Assembly: GCA_963739235.1 (NCBI GenBank)
Contig: CAVTZY010000024.1
Span: 372,001-436,000 of the forward strand
Direction: 5' to 3'
DNA length: 64,000 nucleotides
Source: JAFNAG01 sp963739235
GTDB taxonomy: Bacteria; Acidobacteriota; UBA6911
Position numbers and translations under genes: made by a program. The notes under the pieces are model-generated. The model searched no databases and had not been told where the DNA came from. It was given only the letters and a program-made list of their open reading frames with translations. This document shows positions 43,532-51,949 of the stretch, piece after piece. Each line of letters begins with the position of its first letter. Position 1 is the stretch's first letter.

Positions 43532-45295
43532 TTACTGCTGTCCTGGGCCTCCGCGTCTGCCTCCCGGGCCGGCCGGTGAGGGCGGCTTGTGAGGCATCTT
43601 CTCGGCGCGATTGGCCGCGAGATACGCGAATGCCGCGGAGATCGTGGCCATCTGGATGCAGTCGCGCGGCTGGAGCCGCTCGTAGGTGTCCAGGTTCGTG
43701 TGGTGGATGATGGTGTTGTACTCGATCTCATCCTGAATGAACTGGAAAGCCGGCAGACCCACGCCGTCGAACGACTGGTGATCCGTGCCTCCCGTGTTTC
43801 GAATGGTCAGTGTCGTCATGCCCATGCTGCGGAATGGCTCCATCCACTCACGGAAGATCGGCGCCACCGCGTCATTGCCTTGAAGGTAAACGCCACGAAG
43901 CGCACCGGTGCCGTTGTCGATATTGAAGTAGACCGAGAACTTGTCATATTCAGGCTTTGTCTTGAGCGGGCCCTGCGGTGCTCCAAAACCGCCGCCTCCG
44001 CCGCGCTGGCCGCCGGCTGGTGCTGCCCCGCCTGCGGCGGCTGGGGTAGCCGGCCGGTCCACAAGGTGCGTTGATACGTACTCGCGCGAGCCGAGCAAGC
44101 CTTGTTCCTCACCCTCCCACAGCCCGATGCGCACCGTGCGGCGCAGCGGCACGCCGGTGGCCTTGAGTATGCGCATGGCCTCCATCATGGCTGCCGAGCC
44201 CGCACCGTTATCGGCTGCGCCCTCCGCCGCGTGCCAACAATCAAAATGCCCGCCGAGCAGAACGATCTCATCGGCTTTGTCGGTGCCCGGAATATCGCCT
44301 ACGATGTTGAACACAGGGGGATTTGGATAGAATGTGTTCTTGATGTCGGCCTCGATGGTGACCGGGACGTTCTTGTCCAGCATGCGCCCGATGCGACCAT
44401 ACTGCTCCGCTGGGATCACGACTGCCGGAAGGGTAGTCGCTGGATCGCTGGTGCGGCTGCCGCCGATAACGTAGATGCCGTGGCCACGTGGGGTTGTCGA
44501 GAGCAGACCAAGCGCGCCTTCCGTCCGGAAGAAATCGTTCCGATTGAAACCTCCGGCAGCGCCTCCGCGTCCACCCGGGGCAGCCGGTTGTCCGGCAGCT
44601 GGTGCCGCTGGGGCACCGGGGGCAGCTGGAGCGCCGGGTCCACCCTGCCGAGCTGGAGGAGCCTGCGCTGGAGCGCCCTGCCGTGCGCCTGGCGGTGTCA
44701 CGCCGAATTCCGGTTGCGCCGGCTGCGCCATTTCCATGGCTTCCAGCTGCTCCGCCGTATACCGCTTCGACGGCGGATCCCAGAAGGCGGGGACATTGGG
44801 TATTGCCTGCGTCAAAACCCACTTGCCCTTCAGCTTGCCCTTGTACTGAGCCAGATCCTCCGCGGTCGTGGCCGTCACCAGAATGGCTTCGCCGCTCTGA
44901 AGGCCGTTCGTGCCGGGGGTCCAAGCGGTCGGCGTGCCCGGGATGGCGAACTTTCCTTGCCCCCACGAGGCGGCCATATAGAACTTGTCGTTCGTCCAGC
45001 CGCGGTCGAAACCGTTGCGATTCTCCCAGGGCTCAATCTTGACGTTCACCAGCCCAAATTCCTTCATCTTGCCCATAGCCCATTCAGCAGCCTTCTGGGC
45101 ATTAGGCGAGCCGGTCAGACGTGGGGAGTAAACGTCTGACAGCCAGCTGTTCAACTCCATAACCTGCGAGTGCTGCATGCCTTCTGCTTTGATCTTGTTG
45201 ATGTCCGCATAGTTGACATTTTCATTCGTGGCCAGCAGCGGCAGGGCGAGCAGCAGCGCCACTGACGCCAGCACGTAAAGATGCTTTCTTCTCAT
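43532..45295 (-). CDS. Secreted M28-family zinc aminopeptidase
   Basis: The protein (587 residues from ATG 45295, GGAG upstream) has a signal peptide (HLYVLASVALLLALPLLA). The M28 catalytic core contains VLLGGHFDCWHAAEGAADNG (zinc His and bridging Asp), the Glu pair in IGLWEGEEQGLLGSREY, an Asp in VYFNIDNGTG and the final His in NTIIHHTNLDTYERL. A PA-like insert with a long Ala/Pro/Gly/Gln linker (GAPAQAPPARQGGPGAP...) lies between the N-terminal part and the core. It removes N-terminal residues from peptides outside the cytoplasm. The C-terminus is Pro/Gly-rich (PAGPGGRRGGPGQQ). The upstream 194-bp spacer holds a family C repeat. Specificity is unknown. Confidence 0.88.
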   Translation of the reverse strand: MRRKHLYVLASVALLLALPLLATNENVNYADINKIKAEGMQHSQVMELNSWLSDVYSPRLTGSPNAQKAAEWAMGKMKEFGLVNVKIEPWENRNGFDRGWTNDKFYMAASWGQGKFAIPGTPTAWTPGTNGLQSGEAILVTATTAEDLAQYKGKLKGKWVLTQAIPNVPAFWDPPSKRYTAEQLEAMEMAQPAQPEFGVTPPGARQGAPAQAPPARQGGPGAPAAPGAPAAPAAGQPAAPGGRGGAAGGFNRNDFFRTEGALGLLSTTPRGHGIYVIGGSRTSDPATTLPAVVIPAEQYGRIGRMLDKNVPVTIEADIKNTFYPNPPVFNIVGDIPGTDKADEIVLLGGHFDCWHAAEGAADNGAGSAAMMEAMRILKATGVPLRRTVRIGLWEGEEQGLLGSREYVSTHLVDRPATPAAAGGAAPAGGQRGGGGGFGAPQGPLKTKPEYDKFSVYFNIDNGTGALRGVYLQGNDAVAPIFREWMEPFRSMGMTTLTIRNTGGTDHQSFDGVGLPAFQFIQDEIEYNTIIHHTNLDTYERLQPRDCIQMATISAAFAYLAANRAEKMPHKPPSPAGPGGRRGGPGQQ

Positions 45296-45485
45296 TTCTT
45301 CATCTCCTGCGGGACGGACAGGGGAGCGGTCCGCGTCCCGGCGATAATCCTTTGACGGTACTGGGGACATGGTTGATTCTAAGCGTTTCTATCACGCCGG
45401 CAAAAGAGGGGCAAGCGAATTCAAAACCAAAGGCCGCCCCCTGGGAATAATCAAGATTAGCGCAAAATTATGGGTTCTCAAAAAC

Positions 45486-45541
45486 CAGCCGCGAATGGCA
45501 CGAATGCTTGACCAGAGTCAAGGTCTGTCCTTCGTGGCTGC
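45486..45541. repeat. Family C palindrome, copy 3 (diverged)
   Basis: AGCCGCGAATGGCACGAATG and TCCTTCGTGGCTG form imperfect arms of the same element as at 14812 and 43016. Confidence 0.6.
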
Positions 45542-45564
45542 TTTTGCTTTTCCAGCGGCAACTC

Positions 45565-46203
45565 TCACGCTGGTGCGGTGAGCTTGCGGGCGAGGGCGAC
45601 GGCGAGGCTGGCATTCTCAGCGTATCCGTCGGCTCCGATCTGTGCGGCGAAATGCTGCGTTACCGGGGCCCCGCCGATCATTATTTTCACTTTGTCGCGG
45701 ATACCGGCCTGTTTCAGAGCTTCGATCGTATGGGTCATACCTGTCATGGTAGTGGTCAGCAGCGCGGAGAGCGCAACCAAGTTCGCGCCCGAGGAATTTA
45801 CGGCCTCGATGAACCGATCGGGGGATACGTCGGCGCCGAGATCGACCACTTCAAACCCTCCTCCTTCGAGCAGCGAAGCCACCAGGTTTTTGCCGATGTC
45901 GTGCAGGTCGCCCCTGACCGTGCCGATCACGATCTTTCCGGCTGCACGGGCGCCGGTTGCCGCCAGCAGCGGGCGCATCGGATCCAGCGCCGCCTTCATG
46001 GCGCGCGCGGCAAGTAGGAGTTCGGGGACGTAATATTCCTCACACTCGAACATGCGCCCCACCCTGTCCATCGCCGGTATCATATATTTGGAAATGATTT
46101 CCATTGCGGGAGTTCCGGCTTCCAGAGCCTCGCGGGTGACAGAGGCAGATGTTTTTGCGTCGCCCTTCAGGATCGCGTCGTACAGCTGCTGCAAGTCGAC
46201 CAT
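45565..46203 (-). CDS. Cobalamin-binding corrinoid protein (methyltransferase-associated type)
   Basis: The start at ATG 46203 follows AGGAG by 5 nt. The 212-residue product has an N-terminal four-helix cap (LQQLYDAILKGDAKTSASVT, AMDRVGRMFECEEYYVPELL) and a B12-binding Rossmann domain. The latter carries the base-off motif D-x-H-x-x-G in RGDLHDIGKNLVASLLEGGG, then VVDLGADVSPDRFIEAV, VALSALLTTTM and IMIGGAPVTQHFA. This is the layout of MtaC/MtbC/MtmC-like corrinoid proteins, which shuttle methyl groups between a substrate-specific methyltransferase and tetrahydrofolate or coenzyme M. No partner methyltransferase or activating protein is nearby, so it is an orphan in this window. No cobalamin riboswitch was found upstream. 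Confidence 0.88.
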   Translation of the reverse strand: MVDLQQLYDAILKGDAKTSASVTREALEAGTPAMEIISKYMIPAMDRVGRMFECEEYYVPELLLAARAMKAALDPMRPLLAATGARAAGKIVIGTVRGDLHDIGKNLVASLLEGGGFEVVDLGADVSPDRFIEAVNSSGANLVALSALLTTTMTGMTHTIEALKQAGIRDKVKIMIGGAPVTQHFAAQIGADGYAENASLAVALARKLTAPA

Positions 46204-46574
46204 GTTGCTCCTCTCTCCCTGTGCCATTCGATCGCCGATGCCATGTTACCATTGTTTCCCACAATCCTGACCATGTCTCCTTTCCCCATCTGCGATTCAT
46301 GCGGTGACATGCACCGTAAGGCGCGGCATAGGTATAGCCCGGGACTTGGGTCCCTGGGAGCCCGTCCGGGCCAGGTAGAGCCGGGCGACGCGCGAGAAAA
46401 GAACCACCACTGATCACAAGCTGAATACAAGGGGCCGGCGATCAAGGGTGACTTTGCCTCAAACTTGGAAATTCGTAGGCGCTGCGATCGCTTGCGTGAT
46501 ACGATGCCGCAAACTTTGTTTGTGGTATGCCTGCCTGTTGGTTTGGGCGGGAAATTGAATCCGGGAGTGACGAT
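46204..46574. other. Divergent spacer between the corrinoid and TPR genes
   Basis: The 371 bp contain one sharp hairpin, GGGAC-TTGG-GTCCC (46341-46354), within a longer GC-rich palindrome. I find no cobalamin-riboswitch features and no clear promoter, though both flanking genes must start transcription here. Confidence 0.4.
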
Positions 46575-47564
46575 ATGCGCCGATATTCTTTTTACTTAGC
46601 GGTTCTTGCCGGTTTCCTCTTCGCCGCTTCAGCGTTTGGCCAAGGCAAAGGGGCGGGGGGCCCCGCTTTGGTCGGAACCCTGACCATCAAGGCCAAAGAA
46701 GGCACGAAACTGCCCGACTCATTTGATGTAGTCCTCTATCGATCGGACCGAACCGAATCCGGGCGTCAATCGGTCAAGAATCATGAGTCCTACCGGTTCA
46801 CCGGCATTTCCAGAGGGGACTGGGAAATCGCCGTAGAAGGAGAAGGCCGGACCCTCGGACGCATGAAATTCGCCATAAACTCAACGAACAGCGGTGACAC
46901 TCGACAGGACCTGGAGCTGGAATGGCGCGAAAAATCGGGTCCGGCATCCGCCAATGCCGGAACGATTTCCGCCTTGGATCTGTATAAGCGCAGTCCGGAG
47001 AGCGATAGTCTGATGAAGCAGGCTCTGGCCGAGAGTACCAAGAAGAACTATGCCGGGGCGGCCAAACTCCTGGACCAGATTGTTACCGCCGATGCCAAGG
47101 ATTTCGAGGCGTGGACCGATTTGGGGAACACCCTGTTCGCGCAGGGCAAACAAGGCGAAGCCGAAAAGGCATTCCGCCGTGCGCTGCAAGAGCAGCCGTC
47201 TTATCCGCTGGCGCTCTTGAATCTCGGCAAGCTGAACTATGGCCAGAAGAACTATGATGCTGCGATTGCCACGTTGAGCCAGTTGGTTGGCGCTCATCCG
47301 GAGGCAGCGGAAGCTCATCGCTTCCTCGGCGAGTCCTATCTCCGCGTCAAAAAGGGTTCCAAGGCGGTTCCGGAGCTGGAGGAAGCGGCGCGTCTCGACC
47401 CGGAAAACCAGGCAGAGGCGCACCTCAGCTTGGCTGCTCTCTACGATGCGGCTAACCTGAAGGATCGGGCGGCAGCCGAGTATGAAAAGTTTCTGCTGGT
47501 AAGACCCAGCTACACCGACAAGAAGACGCTGGAGAAGTATATTCACGACAACAAGAAACTCTGA
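46575..47564 (+). CDS. Secreted TPR-repeat protein
   Basis: The start at ATG 46575 (MRRYSFYLAVLAGFLFAASA) has GGGAG upstream and gives a clean signal peptide; an ATG 16 codons earlier would bury it. Residues 30-120 form a beta-rich domain (LVGTLTIKAKEGTKLPDSFD, YRFTGISRGDWEIAVEGEG). Residues 135-320 hold about five tetratricopeptide repeats, such as AWTDLGNTLFAQGKQGEAEK, LLNLGKLNYGQKNYDAAIAT, AHRFLGESYLRVKKGSKAV and AHLSLAALYDAANLKDRAAA. TPR arrays bind protein partners; this one probably works in the periplasm or at the envelope. It precedes the TonB-dependent receptor gene by 319 bp on the same strand, separated by a promoter-like region, so it is probably its own unit. Confidence 0.82.
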   Translation: MRRYSFYLAVLAGFLFAASAFGQGKGAGGPALVGTLTIKAKEGTKLPDSFDVVLYRSDRTESGRQSVKNHESYRFTGISRGDWEIAVEGEGRTLGRMKFAINSTNSGDTRQDLELEWREKSGPASANAGTISALDLYKRSPESDSLMKQALAESTKKNYAGAAKLLDQIVTADAKDFEAWTDLGNTLFAQGKQGEAEKAFRRALQEQPSYPLALLNLGKLNYGQKNYDAAIATLSQLVGAHPEAAEAHRFLGESYLRVKKGSKAVPELEEAARLDPENQAEAHLSLAALYDAANLKDRAAAEYEKFLLVRPSYTDKKTLEKYIHDNKKL

Positions 47565-47739
47565 GCCGAGAATTTCCAGCGAATCCGGCGTCTTCCCTAC
47601 GGTCACCTCGGATGGCGGCCGCAGCAGGCCGATTAGATTAATTTCATTTGATTTTCCGAAACTTCTGATAAGATTTGTTGAGAAATTGGAAACGCTGAAG
47701 ATCAGAAGGCGGGGAAATATTTCACGCCGATTCCGTATC

Positions 47740-47797
47740 CTCGGATAACGTTTTAACCTTGACACCTGGCAGAGGAGTTATCCGAGAGGGGGGTGGC
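47740..47797 (+). promoter_or_regulatory. Inverted repeat and -35-like box upstream of the TonB receptor
   Basis: CTCGGATAAC (47740-47749) and GTTATCCGAG (47777-47786) are perfect 10-bp inverted repeats bracketing a TTGACA (47759-47764). No good -10 follows at the right distance, so this could instead be an operator or leader hairpin. The stretch 47764-47797 shares ACCTGGCAG and CGAGAGGGG-GTGGC with 51838-51866 upstream of the TMTC-like gene. Confidence 0.4.
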
Positions 47798-47883
47798 GTT
47801 AGTGGATTCTGCCTCCATGGCAGAGCGTTGGGTAATCCTTCGGGATTTTGTTGGGAGTAATTTTGCATAGGGGAGAGCTTAAA

Positions 47884-50800
47884 ATGCGAAGACTGGGTTT
47901 ATGTGCTTTGCTGCTCGTTTTACTGACGCCTGTCCTCCATGGTCAGGCGGTCAGCTCACTGACGGGTTTGGTCACGGATCCGTCAGGTGGTGTCGTTCCA
48001 GGTACCACGATCACCATTGTCAACACCCAGACCGGTGTCCAGCGTGAAACCGTATCCAACGACGGGGGAAGCTACACTTTCCCAGCCGTCATGCCGGGAA
48101 CATATAACCTGACAGCCAAAAAAGCGGGATTTAACGCTGTCGAAGTCAAAGACATTACGTTGTCGGTGAACACGCCCGCGACGGTCAACGTCAAGTTTGA
48201 GAAGGTTGGAGGCGTTTCGGAAACAGTCACGGTCTCGGCGTCCGCGGTGCAGGTAAACACCACCGACGCTTCACTGGGAAACGCCATCACCTCCTCGGCT
48301 ATTCTCCAGCTCCCGTCGTTCCAGCGGGACGTCGTAAACCTGCTCCTGCTCCAGCCCGGCGTCACTACGGGCGGACAGGTCAATGGCGGGAAAGCGGATC
48401 AGGCTAACGTCACCCTCGACGGTGTCGACGTCAATGACCAGGTCAACCGCAACCTGCAAAGCGTGCTGCGCGTCACTCTCGATTCCGTGCAGGAGTTCCG
48501 CACAACCACCACGAACGCGAACGCAGACCAGGGGCGCGGCTCCGGCGCCGAGGTCGCGCTGGTGACCAAGAACGGCACCAATGAATATCACGGCTCGATG
48601 TATGAATACAACCGCAACACCCTGTTCGCGGCCGACACCTTCTTCAACAACCGCAGCCTGAAGCCGATCTACAACGGTGGTACTTTTGGAAACGGCTACC
48701 ATGAGTACTGCACAGCGCAGCAGCTCGCCACTGAGTGGGATAAATGCAAAGCGGCCAACGCCGCCCTGCTGATCAACGTTTTCGGCGGCTCGATCGGTGG
48801 CCCGATTATCAAGAACAAGCTGTTCCTCTTTGCCAACTACGAGGGCAACCGCAATGCGAGCGCCAGTACGCAAAATCGCACCGTCCCCACCGACAACCTG
48901 CGCAACGGGATCGTGACGTACCACAACGCGGCCGGCGCCCTGGCGACGATCGGCGGCAACGATATCAAAACCTACGTCGACCCGCTGGGCATCGGCGCCA
49001 ATCCTGCGGTGCTCAAGACTTTCGCCCTGTACCCCAAGGGGAACCTTGCCGGTTCGGGTGACGGCCTTAACACGATCACTTACCAGTTCATTGCGCCCCG
49101 GCACACCAAGACGGACACCTACATTGCCCGCCTGGATTACACTGTGGACAACGCCGGCAAGCACCAGATCATGGTGCGCGGCAACCTCCAGAATGACCAC
49201 TCCGGCAGCATACCTCAATTTCCGGGACTGCCTGGGAATTCGGAATCCCTTTCCAACAACAAGGGATTGGCCGTCGGCTACACATGGGTGCTAAAGCCGA
49301 ACATGGTCAGCAACTTCCGGTACGGATTCACCCGGCAGGGCGGGGAGCAGACCGGCCTTCTGAATTCCGAGATCACAACTTTCCGCGGTTACGATAATCC
49401 CTATGGAACCGGCACAGCCTCGACGCGCTTCGTTCCCGTGCACACCATCAGCGAGGACTTCTCCTGGATGAAGGGGGATCATGATTTCCGTTTTGGCACC
49501 ACCATTCGCGTGATCTCGAATACATTCAGCAATAACAACACGTTCAACAGCGCGACGACAAACGCGTCCGGTCTTGCGGGGAGTGGCACGGAGTTGTATG
49601 CCAGCATTCCGGGAGGAATCAAAACCGGAGATGTCCAAAGTTACACGTACGCCATGGCCGCGCTGCTTGGCTTGATCAGCCAGATCAACGGCAACTACAA
49701 TTACAAGGCCAACGCTGACGGGAGCGCAACGGTTATCCCATCAGGTGGGTTTGTGACTCGAAACATGGCCAATAAAGAGTATGAAATTTACGGCCAGGAC
49801 AGCTGGAAGATCCGGCGCAACCTCACGATCACGGCGGGTATCCGGCTTTCGATCATGCCGCCGGTGCGCGAAACCAATGGCCAACAGATCTCTCCGAGCG
49901 TCCCGCTGTCGACCTGGCTCGGACAGCGCGGCCAGCTTGCGGCGCAGGGCCTTCCCCAGAACACCCTTGCCCCTATTCAATTCGTGCTGGCCTCCAGCCC
50001 TCAGGGCAGGGATATGTTTCCGCAGCGCAACAACTGGGCTCCGCGCCTTGGAATTGCGTACTCACCCAGCGCTTCCGAAGGGCTGGGCAAGTTCCTGTTC
50101 GGCGGCCCGGGCAAGAGCTCGATCCGGCTCGGATTCGGGATGTACTACGACATGGTCGGGCAGCCCCTGGCGGCCTCGTTCAATAGCACCGCCTTCGGCT
50201 TGCGATCATCCGTCACGAACCCTCTGAACACGTTGGATGCTGCCCATGCTCCGCGCTTTGCGGATTTCTATCAGATACCGACCGCGTTTCTGCCCGCTGT
50301 GCCACCGGCCGGATTCCCGGTCACGTATCCGAACCTCTTCGCTATTACCAACAGCATCGATGATCAGCTGAAGGCGCCTTACACGATGAACATGAACTTC
50401 AGCTGGGGCCGCGAGTTCGCCAAGGGCCTCTTTATTCAGACCGCGTATGTCGGACGCCTCTCGCGGCGCTCCCTGATCCAGCGCGACCTGGCCATGCCCA
50501 CCAACCTGAAGGACCCCAAGTCCGGCCAGACCTATTTCCAGGCCATGCAGCAGTTGGCGACTTACACGGATATCACCAACCTCGCCATCCGCAGCAAGAC
50601 GACCGATGCCTCGTATAAGAATCTTCCGCCGATTCCATTCTTCGAAAATTTGTGGCCGGGTGCGGCAGGAGGTGGGTACACCGCCACGCAGAATATCGCC
50701 AACTACTACGTCCGGAACAGCAATATGGGCGACTTCACAAACGTCCTCAACGGGATGGACGAGATCTGCGGCAGCGCGACCCTATTCAATTCGGCCGGCA

Positions 50801-51675
50801 AGGCCACCACTCTCGGTTGCTCCAAGTTTGGTCCGAACGCGATATTCAACGGGCAATTCAGCGCGCTGTCAGGCCCGAGCTCGATCGGTTCCGGCGCCTA
50901 CCACTCCGCTCAGTTGACCGTGCGCAAGCGCTTCAGCAACGACCTGCAGTTCGATGTCAATTACACTTTCTCCAAGTCCGAGGACCTCGGTTCCGGGACA
51001 GAAGGCGGAACGTTCGGCAGCGGGTTCATCCTTAACTCCTGGGATACGAGCACGCAGAGGGGCGTCTCTAACTACGACCAAATGCACATCCTTAACGTTT
51101 ACGGCGTGTGGAAACTGCCGGTTGGCCGCGGCATGAGGTTCGGCAGGCAGATGAACAAGTTCATTGATGCCGTCGTCGGCGGCTGGCAGCTTTCGGGCAT
51201 TTTCCGCGCAAACTCCGCCACACCGCAGGGTGCCAGCAGCGGATCGGTCTGGGGCACGAACTGGCAGCTGAGCAGTCCGGCCATGGTTACGCTCCTTCCC
51301 ATGCCGGATTTCAGCATCACTAAGAACGGGACGTTGCCCAACGGCACGCTGTATCCCAGCGCGTTTGCCACGCAGGCGGACGCAAATGCGTCCATTGCCG
51401 CTTTCCGGCAGTCATTTGCCGGCGAGACTGGAAGCCGCAACGTCACCCGCATCAACGGCCAATGGAGCATCGATAGCGGACTCTTCAAAGAGTTCAAGAT
51501 GCCCTACAAGGAAGGGCATGCAATTCAGCTCCGCTGGGAGTCCTTCAACGTAACCAACTCCGCGATCATGTCCTGCGGCCTCGGATCAATGGATAGTACG
51601 GGGACCTGGGGCCGGTGCACCGGTCAGCGGGTTGATCCGCGGCAGATGCAGTTCGCACTGCGCTATCAGTTCTAA
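47884..51675 (+). CDS. TonB-dependent receptor with carboxypeptidase-regulatory-like domain
   Basis: The product is 1263 residues from ATG 47884, preceded by GGGGAGAG. After the signal peptide (LGLCALLLVLLTPVLHGQ), an Ig-like carboxypeptidase-regulatory domain spans about 20-105 (LTGLVTDPSGGVVPGTTITI, GSYTFPAVMPGTYNLTAKKA). The plug follows (LPSFQRDVVNLLLLQPGVTT, VNGGKADQANVTLDGVDVND) and then a long outer-membrane beta-barrel, ending with aromatic RQMQFALRYQF as expected for BAM recognition. This is the Oar-like architecture that is greatly expanded in Acidobacteriota and usually linked to uptake of glycans, peptides or siderophores. The substrate cannot be deduced. A bidirectional-looking terminator follows, so it is a single-gene transcript or the end of one. 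Confidence 0.92.
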   Translation: MRRLGLCALLLVLLTPVLHGQAVSSLTGLVTDPSGGVVPGTTITIVNTQTGVQRETVSNDGGSYTFPAVMPGTYNLTAKKAGFNAVEVKDITLSVNTPATVNVKFEKVGGVSETVTVSASAVQVNTTDASLGNAITSSAILQLPSFQRDVVNLLLLQPGVTTGGQVNGGKADQANVTLDGVDVNDQVNRNLQSVLRVTLDSVQEFRTTTTNANADQGRGSGAEVALVTKNGTNEYHGSMYEYNRNTLFAADTFFNNRSLKPIYNGGTFGNGYHEYCTAQQLATEWDKCKAANAALLINVFGGSIGGPIIKNKLFLFANYEGNRNASASTQNRTVPTDNLRNGIVTYHNAAGALATIGGNDIKTYVDPLGIGANPAVLKTFALYPKGNLAGSGDGLNTITYQFIAPRHTKTDTYIARLDYTVDNAGKHQIMVRGNLQNDHSGSIPQFPGLPGNSESLSNNKGLAVGYTWVLKPNMVSNFRYGFTRQGGEQTGLLNSEITTFRGYDNPYGTGTASTRFVPVHTISEDFSWMKGDHDFRFGTTIRVISNTFSNNNTFNSATTNASGLAGSGTELYASIPGGIKTGDVQSYTYAMAALLGLISQINGNYNYKANADGSATVIPSGGFVTRNMANKEYEIYGQDSWKIRRNLTITAGIRLSIMPPVRETNGQQISPSVPLSTWLGQRGQLAAQGLPQNTLAPIQFVLASSPQGRDMFPQRNNWAPRLGIAYSPSASEGLGKFLFGGPGKSSIRLGFGMYYDMVGQPLAASFNSTAFGLRSSVTNPLNTLDAAHAPRFADFYQIPTAFLPAVPPAGFPVTYPNLFAITNSIDDQLKAPYTMNMNFSWGREFAKGLFIQTAYVGRLSRRSLIQRDLAMPTNLKDPKSGQTYFQAMQQLATYTDITNLAIRSKTTDASYKNLPPIPFFENLWPGAAGGGYTATQNIANYYVRNSNMGDFTNVLNGMDEICGSATLFNSAGKATTLGCSKFGPNAIFNGQFSALSGPSSIGSGAYHSAQLTVRKRFSNDLQFDVNYTFSKSEDLGSGTEGGTFGSGFILNSWDTSTQRGVSNYDQMHILNVYGVWKLPVGRGMRFGRQMNKFIDAVVGGWQLSGIFRANSATPQGASSGSVWGTNWQLSSPAMVTLLPMPDFSITKNGTLPNGTLYPSAFATQADANASIAAFRQSFAGETGSRNVTRINGQWSIDSGLFKEFKMPYKEGHAIQLRWESFNVTNSAIMSCGLGSMDSTGTWGRCTGQRVDPRQMQFALRYQF

Positions 51676-51696
51676 CGCGCAAACTAACCTGATGTG

Positions 51697-51731
51697 AAAA
51701 AGGGGCAAGCCACCGCAGCTTGCCCCTTTTC
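51697..51731. terminator. Rho-independent terminator (usable on both strands)
   Basis: GGGGCAAGC (51702-51710) pairs with GCTTGCCCC (51718-51726), with AAAAA in front and TTTT behind. It closes the TonB receptor gene. Confidence 0.85.
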
Positions 51732-51949
51732 GTTACACCTCGATCGTCTTGGGTATACAATCTTGCCAGAGCAAACCATACCTGTGATTTAGAGCGAAAG
51801 GGGAGTTAACATAATCTCCTAACCTAAGAATCTGAGTACCTGGCAGGCCGGCAGACGAGGGGTGGCTTTTGCGCTGACCCCGATTGGTGGCAAGAGTCAG
51901 CTGAGATGAAACTCCACAAACCCAAAATCATGAATATATCGCCAAGCCC

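Noticed and set aside
43435..43731. N-terminal extension of the Rho-N/SAP-like protein
   Set aside because: It overlaps the conserved 3' end of the M28 gene in another frame, while the ATG at 43434 has a ribosome-binding site.
46204..46420. Cobalamin riboswitch in front of the corrinoid protein gene
   Set aside because: No B12-box-like sequence could be found; only one GC-rich hairpin is present.
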